From Lachnospiraceae bacterium NSJ-143 (GTDB lineage: Bacteria > Bacillota > Clostridia > Lachnospirales > Anaerotignaceae): DNA of 64,000 nucleotides. The number at the start of each line of letters is the position of its first letter. Within the stretch, counting starts at the first letter, position 1. The DNA lies in the NCBI GenBank assembly GCA_022867625.1, contig JALIFM010000003.1, forward strand, positions 62,001 through 126,000. Direction: 5' to 3'. Both the position numbers and the translations under genes were made by a program. Below the pieces are notes generated by a model. The model saw only the letters and a program-made list of their open reading frames with translations, was not told the origin of the DNA and did no database searches. This document shows, one piece after another, positions 35,977-43,373 of the stretch.

Positions 35977-36101
35977 AAAACCACCCGCTTATGATAATCA
36001 TTATCAGTTAATATTTTTTATAATATACCTATAAAGTAAAATAATCAAGCGATTTTGTTTTATATATTTAATATTACCCTATTTTAATACTTAAAATAAA
36101 T

Positions 36102-36130
36102 AAAAAATGCACCGCTTTACTGTGCGGCGC
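36102..36130 (-). terminator. Terminator overlapping the end of the SLOG gene
   Basis: GCGCCGC and GCGGTGC pair (one wobble) around 8 nt on the minus strand and run into ATTTTTTA; the stop codon lies inside. Confidence 0.7.
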
Positions 36131-36611
36131 TTTTCTCAGTTACAGATATCTCTTCTATTTTAACTCCTTTTTTTCTTGCATATTCCAGCGTGTATCCTGT
36201 CCCGCCGGAATTGTTTCCGTCACTTACAGCTATAACCAGCTGAGATTTGTCTACCATCCTTTTATTGCGGCAGTAATAGCAGCCCCTGTTATAATATTCA
36301 GAAGCATAGTCAATACCGCAGCACTCATCTAAAAGGCCCTGAAGCTTTTTTGAGTCTCCCCGTTTTCTGTAGGGCAGATACGCATAAAGGTGTATATCGC
36401 CATAATCCTCATTTTCGTCTCTGAGCTCCAGCACTGTCTGAGCGGCGATAATATCCGCGCCATCTGCAAAACCGGATATAAATTCGGTATAACCGCGCTT
36501 TATGGCTTCCTCTATCCTTTTCCTCAGTTCAAGTCTGATTCTTGCAATTTCCAAGTCGGGCAATATTCTTCTGCCTGTAAAGCAGCATGTTTTAGCATTC
36601 TCTCTATTCAT
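36117..36611 (-). CDS. SLOG-fold protein, paralogue of the one at 1636
   Basis: A 164-residue DUF1273-like SLOG protein with the same landmarks as the copy at 1636-2160: CCFTGRRILP, FISGFADGADIIAAQTVLEL, RNKRMVDKSQLVIAVSDGNNSGGTGYTLEYA. The middle is shorter and contains NRGCYYCRNKR, a cysteine pair. ATG 36611 has GGCGG 6 nt upstream. It stands alone with its own terminator. Having two such proteins within 35 kb suggests a ligand-sensing function used more than once; the ligand is not known. Confidence 0.8.
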   Translation of the reverse strand: MNRENAKTCCFTGRRILPDLEIARIRLELRKRIEEAIKRGYTEFISGFADGADIIAAQTVLELRDENEDYGDIHLYAYLPYRKRGDSKKLQGLLDECCGIDYASEYYNRGCYYCRNKRMVDKSQLVIAVSDGNNSGGTGYTLEYARKKGVKIEEISVTEKSAAQ

Positions 36612-36816
36612 AAGCAACCGCCTGTCTGTAAATAAAACAAAAGCCTATTTTTATTTTTAATTATATCACATATTACTAAATTCCGGTAGAATTATCCCGG
36701 CCAATCGGAATTTAAGGCCTTTGCACCCTAACACAGCAAGCTGCATATGCACAAACACTATACCGGCTTTACAGTTATAAAAACCATTAGGCATACAAAA
36801 ACACAGACAAAAATTA

Positions 36817-36845
36817 TTGACAATTTATACAGCATAATATATAAT
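36817..36845 (+). promoter_or_regulatory. Perfect consensus promoter far upstream of the symporter
   Basis: TTGACA (36817-36822), 17 bp, TATAAT (36840-36845). It faces the symporter, whose start is about 620 bp away, with no terminator seen between. Confidence 0.6.
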
Positions 36846-37232
36846 AATTGACATAAATTTATATATTATTGATTGTTTTAAGGCAGCAGGCATAATGATT
36901 TATTGATTTTTGCGTGAGATTTATGATTATATAATATGTTTTATTGTATTATGTACCAAATCAGGACACTTCATTATGGCTGCCGGACATAGTTTGTTTA
37001 CCCATGCCGGGCGAATGTATAAATTTCATAATAAACATGCAGATTTGGCATGATAAACAGTTTAATTTGGATATTTACTTACAGCAGATTTTAACTATAA
37101 TAGTAAATATAAGATATTTTTAAAGTAAATATATAGCTGATTAAAAAAGTCTATTGTAACAGCAGGTAATTAATGTTATTTTCGGCTGTAGCCATATGAA
37201 TAAATAAAATGCCTTTTTGTAGAAAGGTTATT

Positions 37233-37361
37233 GCATGTAACATGCTTACATGCACCAATCATTATGTTGTATGTTACGTATTAAATATTACTGTCGGGGT
37301 AATGACACACAGTATTTACAGTATTTATATAGCAACCAATATTGCATGTTACGTATTAAAT
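37233..37361. repeat. Cluster of related operator-like motifs
   Basis: GTTACGTATTAAAT occurs at 37273-37286 and 37348-37361, each preceded by ATGTTAC-type context; GCATGTAACATGC at 37233-37245 is the near-palindromic inverse of the same core. A 12-of-14 match lies before the last gene of the operon at 41834. Confidence 0.55.
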
Positions 37362-37385
37362 GCAGCTTCCTTCTTTTGTATTTAG

Positions 37386-37413
37386 ACTTAATGGCCGGCG
37401 AACACCATTAAGT
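37386..37413. promoter_or_regulatory. Inverted repeat before the symporter gene
   Basis: ACTTAATGG and CCATTAAGT are perfect 9-bp arms around 10 nt, about 60 bp before the start codon. It may be an operator or a leader hairpin. Confidence 0.45.
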
Positions 37414-37471
37414 TCCAAATAAGCATTCATAATAATATTTAAGGAAAATATTGAGAAAGAGGGGTAAAAGA

Positions 37472-38902
37472 ATGAACATTAATTACTTACTGTTAGGCGC
37501 GGTTATTGCCTACATCGGCATTGTCGTAATTGTAGGAGCTGTATCCTCAAAAAGGCACCCTGCCAAGGATACAAAGGATATGCTTATAGCCGGAGGTCAG
37601 CTCGGCCCGTTAGTACTCGGAGGCACAATGGCAGCCACATGGGTAGGCGGAGGCACAATCACCGGCGGCTCCCTTGCTGTAGGCGCAAATTACGGCTGGT
37701 GGCCGGCAATACTCTACATGTCTTTACAGAGTTTCGCTCCGCTTTTCCTTTACGTAGTGGCAAAGAAGGTTCATCGCCGCGGCTCTATAACTGTCAGCAA
37801 TGTATTTAATGACCGTTACGGTTCGTTTGCAAGAAACTTTTCTGCTGTAGTTATAGTTATCGCCTATGTAGGAACCTGTGCTTTCCAGTTTAAAGCTTTT
37901 GGAAACGCCATTTACGTATGTACAGGACTTAGCGTTGATATAGCAACAATAGTCGGTATTATAATTATCGTAACAATAGCAATGATGGGCGGTATGCGAA
38001 GCGTAGCTTTGACAGACTGCATATCGGCACTTTTCATAGTATTCTGTATGATTATAGCACTCATAGCAGTATTTAATGGAAACGGCGGGCTTGCAGGCGT
38101 TATAGAACGTACCGCTGAGGGAACAACAAGGTTCCCGTTCGGCAACTACGGAGCCCTTGGCTGGATGGCCCTCACATTCGGCGGAACAATGAACATTATA
38201 GGAGACCAGAACTTTATACAGAGAATGGCTTCCGGCAAGGACAACAAGGCGCTTAAGCACGCTATCTATATTTTCGTGGCTATCATATTTACAGTTATGT
38301 TCTGCTCGTCAACACTGGGCTTTGCTCTCCGTACTGTTTATCCTGACATTACAAGCGACCTTCTGTTCTTTACATATGCCAGCGAAGCTGCTCCTATTAT
38401 CGGCTGCCTTATGCTTGGCTGCGGCGCTGCACTTATACTTACAACAGGAAACTCATGCCTGCTTTCGGCAACAACAAGCGGTGTTATGGATATCTGGTGC
38501 AGATTCTTTGACAAAGATGCGACAGAAAACAGGAAAGTATGGTATATCCGCGTATGTCTTGTGCTCTTTGCTGTTATAGCATTTGTAATGGGTCGTTTCT
38601 TCCCGGATGTACTGGCGGTCCAGAACTATGTATACGCCCTTTACAGCTCGGCCATAACACCTGCCCTTTTCGCAGCCCTTCTCTGGAAGAAGGTTACCGT
38701 ACAGGGCGCTACCTGCTCAATCGTTTCTGGTACTGTTATAACACTTGCAAACGAATTTTCAGGTCAGCCTTTTGGCGTACCGAGTGCAATATTTGCAATA
38801 CCTGTATCGGTTCTTCTTCTTTACTTTGTTTCAAAGGCAACCTATAAGGGACCTACAGAGAGAGACAAAAAATTCTTTGAGGAGCAGGGAGAAACCGCTT
38901 AA
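37472..38902 (+). CDS. Sodium:solute symporter (SSS family)
   Basis: A 476-residue protein with about 13 hydrophobic helices. Family signs are the GGTMAATWVGGGTITGGSLAVGANYGWW stretch in helices 1-2 (Na+ site region), the long GTMNIIGDQNFIQRM loop, and GNSCLLSATTSGVMDIW. SSS members import sugars, amino acids, carboxylates or vitamins with sodium; the substrate cannot be read from the sequence. AGAGGGG lies 7 nt before ATG 37472. It is the first gene of a six-gene set ending with a racemase-like gene, so it likely imports that pathway's substrate, perhaps a hydroxy or amino acid. Confidence 0.9.
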   Translation: MNINYLLLGAVIAYIGIVVIVGAVSSKRHPAKDTKDMLIAGGQLGPLVLGGTMAATWVGGGTITGGSLAVGANYGWWPAILYMSLQSFAPLFLYVVAKKVHRRGSITVSNVFNDRYGSFARNFSAVVIVIAYVGTCAFQFKAFGNAIYVCTGLSVDIATIVGIIIIVTIAMMGGMRSVALTDCISALFIVFCMIIALIAVFNGNGGLAGVIERTAEGTTRFPFGNYGALGWMALTFGGTMNIIGDQNFIQRMASGKDNKALKHAIYIFVAIIFTVMFCSSTLGFALRTVYPDITSDLLFFTYASEAAPIIGCLMLGCGAALILTTGNSCLLSATTSGVMDIWCRFFDKDATENRKVWYIRVCLVLFAVIAFVMGRFFPDVLAVQNYVYALYSSAITPALFAALLWKKVTVQGATCSIVSGTVITLANEFSGQPFGVPSAIFAIPVSVLLLYFVSKATYKGPTERDKKFFEEQGETA

Positions 38903-38919
38903 TTATTTAAATAAATACA

Positions 38920-38942
38920 GCGGCGGCAATAAAATCCGCCGC
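38920..38942 (+). other. Intercistronic hairpin after the symporter gene
   Basis: GCGGCGG and CCGCCGC form a perfect 7-bp GC stem around a 9-nt loop, without a following T tract, 18 bp after the stop codon. It could protect the symporter mRNA or be a partial terminator. Confidence 0.55.
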
Positions 38943-38979
38943 AAATCAAATTCTTATTTGGGGTTAATTACAGAAAAAA

Positions 38980-39043
38980 CAGGCTGTGCTTTCCTCAGTT
39001 TGGTCCGGCGCCAAAGGTTCGCACTGAAAGCCGAAAAAGCCTG
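38980..39043 (+). ncRNA. Candidate structured RNA element between symporter and first enzyme gene
   Basis: Four nested helices can form: CAGGCT/AGCCTG (38980-38985 with 39038-39043), GCTTTC/GAAAGC (38988-38993 with 39026-39031), AGT/ACT, and TTTGG/CCAAA closing a TCCGGCG loop. Internal loops separate them. It lies 100 bp before the next start codon. I match it to no known riboswitch; it is a candidate by structure only. Confidence 0.4.
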
Positions 39044-39143
39044 AAGCCGGTTATATAATTTGTCTAAAACAAATTGCCAATAACACAATTTGTTAAAATA
39101 TATTATCAATCAATGTATGATTTTTCCAAGGAGGAGATACAAA

Positions 39144-39518
39144 ATGAGACTTATGCATACTAAACTTCCTGATTTTAAAAGGAAAGTAGCTGAAGCGGGA
39201 AAAAAACTCCGTCCGGAGACGGAAGTAGAACTCAGAGGCCTTGAAAATATGGAAAGCGCAAAGCTCGCTTCCCTGCGTGTAGGCCGTATTGAGGAAGAAA
39301 TTATCGAGATTACACAGGACCCTAATGTTGCAAAGGTAGAGGTTACTGTGCTTCCGCAGATACCTGAGACAATACACACTGTTGTCATCAAAGGCATACA
39401 GAAGGACGGCACAAGCAAAAAGACAATACTTGAGAGCATGTTTATAACAACCCCTGCTCCTGAGTGCTATTACCACGATTCAGAGGAAGTAGACGACCGC
39501 AGGGTTTCCTACGACTAA
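39144..39518 (+). CDS. Unrecognised 124-residue protein, second gene of the symporter operon
   Basis: I do not recognise this family. The protein starts MRLMHTKLPDFKRKVAEAGKKL, is soluble, and has a charged helical first half and a likely beta-rich second half (VEVTVLPQIPETIHTVVIKGI). The end CYYHDSEEVDDRRVSYD holds a lone Cys and His. AGGAGGAG lies 7 nt before the ATG. It is spaced 59 bp from the next gene. Its length and pairing with the 343-residue protein suggest two subunits of one enzyme or a protein-chaperone pair, which is an inference. Confidence 0.75.
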   Translation: MRLMHTKLPDFKRKVAEAGKKLRPETEVELRGLENMESAKLASLRVGRIEEEIIEITQDPNVAKVEVTVLPQIPETIHTVVIKGIQKDGTSKKTILESMFITTPAPECYYHDSEEVDDRRVSYD

Positions 39519-39577
39519 TTGGTTTCTCATAACGGATATTTATTGTGACTAATAGTGTAAAGAGAGGGATTATAGAA

Positions 39578-40609
39578 ATGGCTACATTAAAATATAAACT
39601 TATACCAGCAGGCGCTGCCGAGGGCAGAGTGCCAATCAATCTTATTTTTATCGACAAAAAAGACGTAGTTGCCGCGGGCCTTACATACCGTCAGGCATGC
39701 GAAGTGGTAGCTAAAAATTTCAAGGAGCCTGCCGCAATCGACATTCTTGACATGGACGCCATAACAGTTACAAGCGACGGAATTGTTGTGGATTACGCTA
39801 TAGTGGCTTTCGCTTCAATCGACTACGGCATGATTAACCGTGACTTCGGCTATCTCGGCGTTACCCCGCAGGCGTATTCAGAAAAGCTCCTTTCAGAGGA
39901 ACCTCATATGAAACAGTGGGATGCCATAGACGCTTACAGGGGCAAGCAGCTTTTCCGCGGCCCTAACTTTGAGGACAGATGGCCTCGTGTTCCTCACAAC
40001 GAGACACAGACAATCACAGGCCGTATAGCAAACAACAATACAGGTTCTGAGATGATGAACGTTATCGACATGACAGAGGTTCTTGTGCCTGCATACGGCG
40101 CCCTTGAGGTCATGAAGGACGGGGAGGTTCTTATAGGCGTTGCCGGACCTGAAATTTCAGTAGGTATAGGTATGGTAGTATTTGAGACATACGGGCGTAT
40201 ATTTAACCGCTCCTACGGCGCAGGAAAGACAGCTCATAACTCAGGCGAGTACGCAAAGACAGTTAAAAGCGATTACCCTGCCATAGCCGGACGCAAATCA
40301 ACTCTTGCCGAGTATACACTCCGCGCTCTCGAAATCGGCCTTGTTCCCGGAAAGGATTTGGGCTGTTCACCTGCTGTTCTGTCAATAGCCAAGGCAGGCG
40401 GATTCCCAATAGCTTATGAAGCTATTGAGGAGAGAGCATGGATAGAGCTTGCAAGCGTAGGCATAACAAAAGAATGGCTTCAGGCTCCGTCAGAAAAGCT
40501 TACACATGAGGAAATCTTGGCTAAAGCCGATGAAATAGTACCTGGAATTACAGACGGCAAACTCTTTAAGGTTGCTGATATCTGTGAAGTTAAGGAAGTT
40601 GAAATCTAA
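39578..40609 (+). CDS. Unrecognised 343-residue enzyme-like protein
   Basis: A soluble protein with a glycine-rich centre I cannot assign: NVIDMTEVLVPAYGALEVMKDGEVLIGVAGPEISVGIGMVVFETYGRIFNRSYGAGKTAHNSGEY, followed by a helical C-terminal third. The general look (beta-rich domain with a threonine/serine-glycine core) is faintly reminiscent of the proprotein subunits of proline and glycine/betaine reductases, but the match is too weak to name it. AGAGAGGG lies 9 nt before ATG 39578. It is the largest cytoplasmic unknown of the operon and probably its central enzyme or enzyme subunit. Confidence 0.75.
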   Translation: MATLKYKLIPAGAAEGRVPINLIFIDKKDVVAAGLTYRQACEVVAKNFKEPAAIDILDMDAITVTSDGIVVDYAIVAFASIDYGMINRDFGYLGVTPQAYSEKLLSEEPHMKQWDAIDAYRGKQLFRGPNFEDRWPRVPHNETQTITGRIANNNTGSEMMNVIDMTEVLVPAYGALEVMKDGEVLIGVAGPEISVGIGMVVFETYGRIFNRSYGAGKTAHNSGEYAKTVKSDYPAIAGRKSTLAEYTLRALEIGLVPGKDLGCSPAVLSIAKAGGFPIAYEAIEERAWIELASVGITKEWLQAPSEKLTHEEILAKADEIVPGITDGKLFKVADICEVKEVEI

Positions 40610-40847
40610 TTAAATAATAAGATTATTTTCTTTGACACACCCTCATTCATATAGTAGAATGGGGGTGTATGTGTAAAAGACTGTCAGTATTTTGCAATAC
40701 AATACCATAACACCTGAGTTTTATTGCAAAACCTGCCGCAGCGGCAGATTTAAGCCGTTTTTTGGCTGCAAAGCAGGCCGGCCGGACTTATACCAGCTGT
40801 TTATACTTATAAGCAGGTGTTAAATAAACTGTACAGGAGTAATGAAT
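40610..40847 (+). other. Structured intercistronic region
   Basis: The 238-bp space contains a 12-bp stem (40637-40668: ACACCCTCATTC with GAATGGGGGTGT, one wobble, no T tract), then a perfect 9-bp inverted repeat TTTTGCAAT...ATTGCAAAA (40690-40698, 40723-40731), then CTGCCGC/GCGGCAG and AAGCCG/GGCT short stems. It may hold an attenuator or a second promoter. Confidence 0.5.
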
Positions 40848-41210
40848 ATGGAGCATGAATACATTATAGCCCATGCCGACAAATCAGTCCTTAAAATATC
40901 AGGTCTGGAAGTAAAGGGGCTCAACACCAAGCAGCTTGAGGAGATACTTGCCGAAAAGCTCCACACCTTTGTTCGTGTTATAGGCGTGACAGGCGACAAT
41001 ATTGAAATGGACGTATATGATATTGAGCCTGAGCAGGTAAGGAAAAACGAAAAAGGCCTTATCGAAAGCATTGTTTTAACCGAAGGCATAACAGTTACAG
41101 AGCTTACAAAGCTCTCCTGCAGTGAAAAAATAGTCCAGGTTGACTACGACTCAATACCTGCCGAGCCTATTTCAGCCTGCGCAATGGAAAGATGGATGAA
41201 GAGAAAATGA
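40848..41210 (+). CDS. Unrecognised 120-residue protein, coupled to the MogA-like gene
   Basis: A small acidic soluble protein beginning MEHEYIIAHADKSVLKISGLEV. It shows alternating beta-alpha patterning and one motif-like segment near the C-terminus (LSCSEKIVQVDYDSIPAEPISACAMERWMKRK) with two cysteines. I know no family for it. ATG 40848 is preferred because CAGGAG is 8 nt upstream; ATG 40842 is too close. Its stop overlaps the start of the next gene (ATGA), so the two products are made together and probably interact. Confidence 0.7.
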   Translation: MEHEYIIAHADKSVLKISGLEVKGLNTKQLEEILAEKLHTFVRVIGVTGDNIEMDVYDIEPEQVRKNEKGLIESIVLTEGITVTELTKLSCSEKIVQVDYDSIPAEPISACAMERWMKRK

Positions 41211-41734
41211 AATCAGTTTATATTTTGCCGACAGGCGATGAGATTAAAAGCGGAATAGTGCTTGATTTGGACGCACCTGAAATAATAGGCCAGACAGTGC
41301 GCGCTTACCCTGAGGCGGAGGTTACACGCCTTTGTCCCCTTCTTGATATTGAGGACACAATACTGAACAAAATAACCGAGGTTTTTGAAAAGAATCCTGA
41401 TTTGATTGTCCTTATAGGCGGTAGCGGCGGCGGACACCGTTTCAGCAAGACATTGGGCAAGGATTTTACCCATTCGGCTCTTGAAAGATTCCTTGACGAA
41501 TACTCGTCTCACGAAATCTACGGCAAGAACGGGCATATGTGGTCCAAGCTCATATGCGGCAGAAAAGGCACTACAACAGTGATAAACGTTCCCGGGCCGT
41601 TTGTAGAGGCAAAAGCTGCTTTTGAGGCTTTCCTCAAGGCATATGCCAATGAAAAGTCTGTAGATGATATCAGCCTTGCCATGGCCGAGGCTGTTTTCGC
41701 CCAGTATCCGGCAGGAGCCGCACAGCCGCTTTAA
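41207..41734 (+). CDS. MogA/MoaB-like (molybdopterin-binding fold) protein
   Basis: A 175-residue protein resembling the MPT-binding domain of MogA, MoaB and MoeA: MKSVYILPTGDEIKSGIVLDLDAPEIIGQTVR at the start, and DLIVLIGGSGGGHRFSKTLGKDF where those proteins have the GGTG motif followed by Asp. Here the aspartate expected after the glycines is not obvious, so ordinary adenylyltransferase activity is doubtful. INVPGPFVEAKAAFEAFLKAY matches the family's C-terminal PG-P motif. The start ATG 41207 overlaps the previous stop. Its presence in a catabolic-looking operon rather than with moa/moe genes is odd. Confidence 0.72.
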   Translation: MKSVYILPTGDEIKSGIVLDLDAPEIIGQTVRAYPEAEVTRLCPLLDIEDTILNKITEVFEKNPDLIVLIGGSGGGHRFSKTLGKDFTHSALERFLDEYSSHEIYGKNGHMWSKLICGRKGTTTVINVPGPFVEAKAAFEAFLKAYANEKSVDDISLAMAEAVFAQYPAGAAQPL

Positions 41735-41770
41735 ATTTCTGTCTCAAAGATAACCAATTAATAACCCATA

Positions 41771-41799
41771 CAGATGGCATTTTTTACAGGTGTCATCTG
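41771..41799 (+). terminator. Hairpin after the MogA-like gene, possible weak terminator
   Basis: CAGATGGCA and TGTCATCTG pair (one wobble) around 11 nt, followed by a T-rich stretch that begins 8-10 nt later. It may limit transcription into the last gene. Confidence 0.5.
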
Positions 41800-41833
41800 C
41801 ATGTGTTGTTTTATTTTTTCAGAATAGTTACGT

Positions 41834-41847
41834 GTTACATGTTAAAT
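41834..41847 (+). repeat. Copy of the GTTAC motif before the racemase-like gene
   Basis: GTTACATGTTAAAT matches 12 of 14 positions of the motif found twice upstream of the symporter; a partial extra copy (GTTACGTGTT) overlaps its left end. Confidence 0.5.
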
Positions 41848-41867
41848 TATAGAACAGGAGCTTTTTT

Positions 41868-43160
41868 ATGTCAGGTATAACAAATCTTATAGACCATATA
41901 AAACTGCCGCGCTTTGTAAAGGCTCATCAGATTTTTGACCATAACGAGCTTACACAGGAACAGATAACAGAAATACTCAGAGCCGGCTTTGAAAAGCCTT
42001 CTATAAAGAGCAGAATAAAACCGGGCCAGAGGGTATGCATAACCTGTGGCAGCCGCGGAATATCAAACATGCCCTTTGTGACAAAATCCCTTGTAGAATA
42101 CGTAAAATCAATAGGCGCCGAACCGTTTCTGATTCCGGCCATGGGAAGCCACGGCGGAGCTACGGCCGAAGGCCAGATAGGAATATTAAAGAGCCTTGGC
42201 ATCACCGAGAAATTAATGGGCTGCCCTATACTGTCCTCAATGGAAACCGTAAAAATAAGCCATGTAAATGACAATGGCGATGAATTTGACGTCTGCATTG
42301 ATAAAAACGCATACGAGGCTGACGCGGTTATAGCGCTCAACCGTGTCAAGGCGCACACAAGCTTTCAGGGGCCTTATGAGAGCGGCCTTATGAAAATGCT
42401 TACAATAGGCATAGGCAAACAGTACGGCGCGCATATCTGCCATTCAAACGGAGATGACAGCATGTCACGCAGGATAGGCCTTAATGCCGCAGAGGTAATA
42501 AAGCATGCAAATGTAGTTATGGGTGTAGCCCTGCTTGAAAACGCCTTTGACAAAACCTTTGACGTGGCTGTGCTTTCAGGCGATGAAATTCCCGTTGAGG
42601 AGCCTAAACTTCTTGTAAAAGCAAAAGCCGCCATGAGCCGTATCTGGTTTGATTCCTGCGATGTACTGATAGTACGCGAGATTGGCAAAAACTACACTGG
42701 TGCCGGCATGGACCCTAATATTGTCGGCCGCTGTGTGAACCCCAAACTTAAAATGGGAATAGAATCCCAGATGATAGGCATACTTGATTTAACCGATGAA
42801 TCCCACGGAAATGCTACCGGCATGGGCAGAGCGGATTTTGCGCCAAAGCGCTTTTTTGAAAAGATAAGCCTTGAGGACACATACCCTAACGCCATAACAA
42901 GCTATAACACCTCATCGTACAAGATTCCCGTTATAGTTAACAACGATGAGGAAGTAATAAAAGCCGCCGTTGCCACCTGTATAAAGGTGGACTATGAAAA
43001 CCCAAGGATAATTGTCATAAACAATTCCCTTGAGATTGAGGAAATACTCATATCCGAAAGCCTTGTGGGTGAGGCCGCGGAATCCGGAAATATAGAGATT
43101 AAAAGTGAGCCCTTTGAGCTGAGCTTTGACAGCAAAGGAACCCTTACAACAGAATTTTAA
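41868..43160 (+). CDS. LarA/DUF2088-type racemase-like protein
   Basis: A 430-residue protein of the LarA-like superfamily. MGSHGGATAEGQIGILKSLGI corresponds to the GxHR-type catalytic segment of lactate racemase, and NRVKAHTSF with ESGLMKMLTIGIGKQYGAH is characteristic of the group. LarA uses a nickel-pincer nucleotide to racemise alpha-hydroxy acids; relatives racemise or epimerise other hydroxy acids, and some lack the nickel ligands. No larB, larC or larE gene is in the window. ACAGGAG precedes the ATG by 7 nt. It closes the operon and may have its own GTTAC-motif-linked promoter. Substrate unknown. Confidence 0.78.
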   Translation: MSGITNLIDHIKLPRFVKAHQIFDHNELTQEQITEILRAGFEKPSIKSRIKPGQRVCITCGSRGISNMPFVTKSLVEYVKSIGAEPFLIPAMGSHGGATAEGQIGILKSLGITEKLMGCPILSSMETVKISHVNDNGDEFDVCIDKNAYEADAVIALNRVKAHTSFQGPYESGLMKMLTIGIGKQYGAHICHSNGDDSMSRRIGLNAAEVIKHANVVMGVALLENAFDKTFDVAVLSGDEIPVEEPKLLVKAKAAMSRIWFDSCDVLIVREIGKNYTGAGMDPNIVGRCVNPKLKMGIESQMIGILDLTDESHGNATGMGRADFAPKRFFEKISLEDTYPNAITSYNTSSYKIPVIVNNDEEVIKAAVATCIKVDYENPRIIVINNSLEIEEILISESLVGEAAESGNIEIKSEPFELSFDSKGTLTTEF

Positions 43161-43165
43161 TTTAA

Positions 43166-43198
43166 AGACAGCCGGAACAGTTATTGTTCCGGCTGTCT
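43166..43198 (+). terminator. Strong hairpin at the end of the racemase-like gene
   Basis: AGACAGCCGGAACA and TGTTCCGGCTGTCT form a perfect 14-bp stem with a 5-nt loop. A following T tract is missing, but the position right after the stop supports a terminator or 3' end processing site. Confidence 0.65.
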
Positions 43199-43373
43199 GG
43201 CTGCCAGCTGTTACCGCATTTTTAATGCTCCGCTGCACAGATAGTTAAACTGACTGTCTATTTTTTGATTTCATCATATAATTTCGACTTGATTTTATAT
43301 ATATTGCACAAACACCAAACCTATAGTATCATTATATTATAATAATTTTAGTATTGTTGGGGGAGGTTTTTAT

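Larger units (their letters stand above)
36612..37471. other. Long non-coding region upstream of the symporter operon
   Basis: About 860 bp of AT-rich DNA without a convincing gene. It holds a perfect consensus promoter at 36817-36845 (+), a set of related GTTAC-containing motifs at 37233-37361, and a 9-bp inverted repeat at 37386-37413. The length and content suggest a complex control region or a long leader RNA for the operon starting at 37472. Confidence 0.6.

Noticed and set aside
37045-37060. TTGGCAT sequence upstream of the symporter as a sigma-54 promoter
   Set aside because: The -12 TTGC element is missing at the required distance.
40682-40695. TGTCAG...TTGC as a sigma-54 promoter before the 120-residue gene
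   Set aside because: Spacing is one base too short and the -24 GG is not present.
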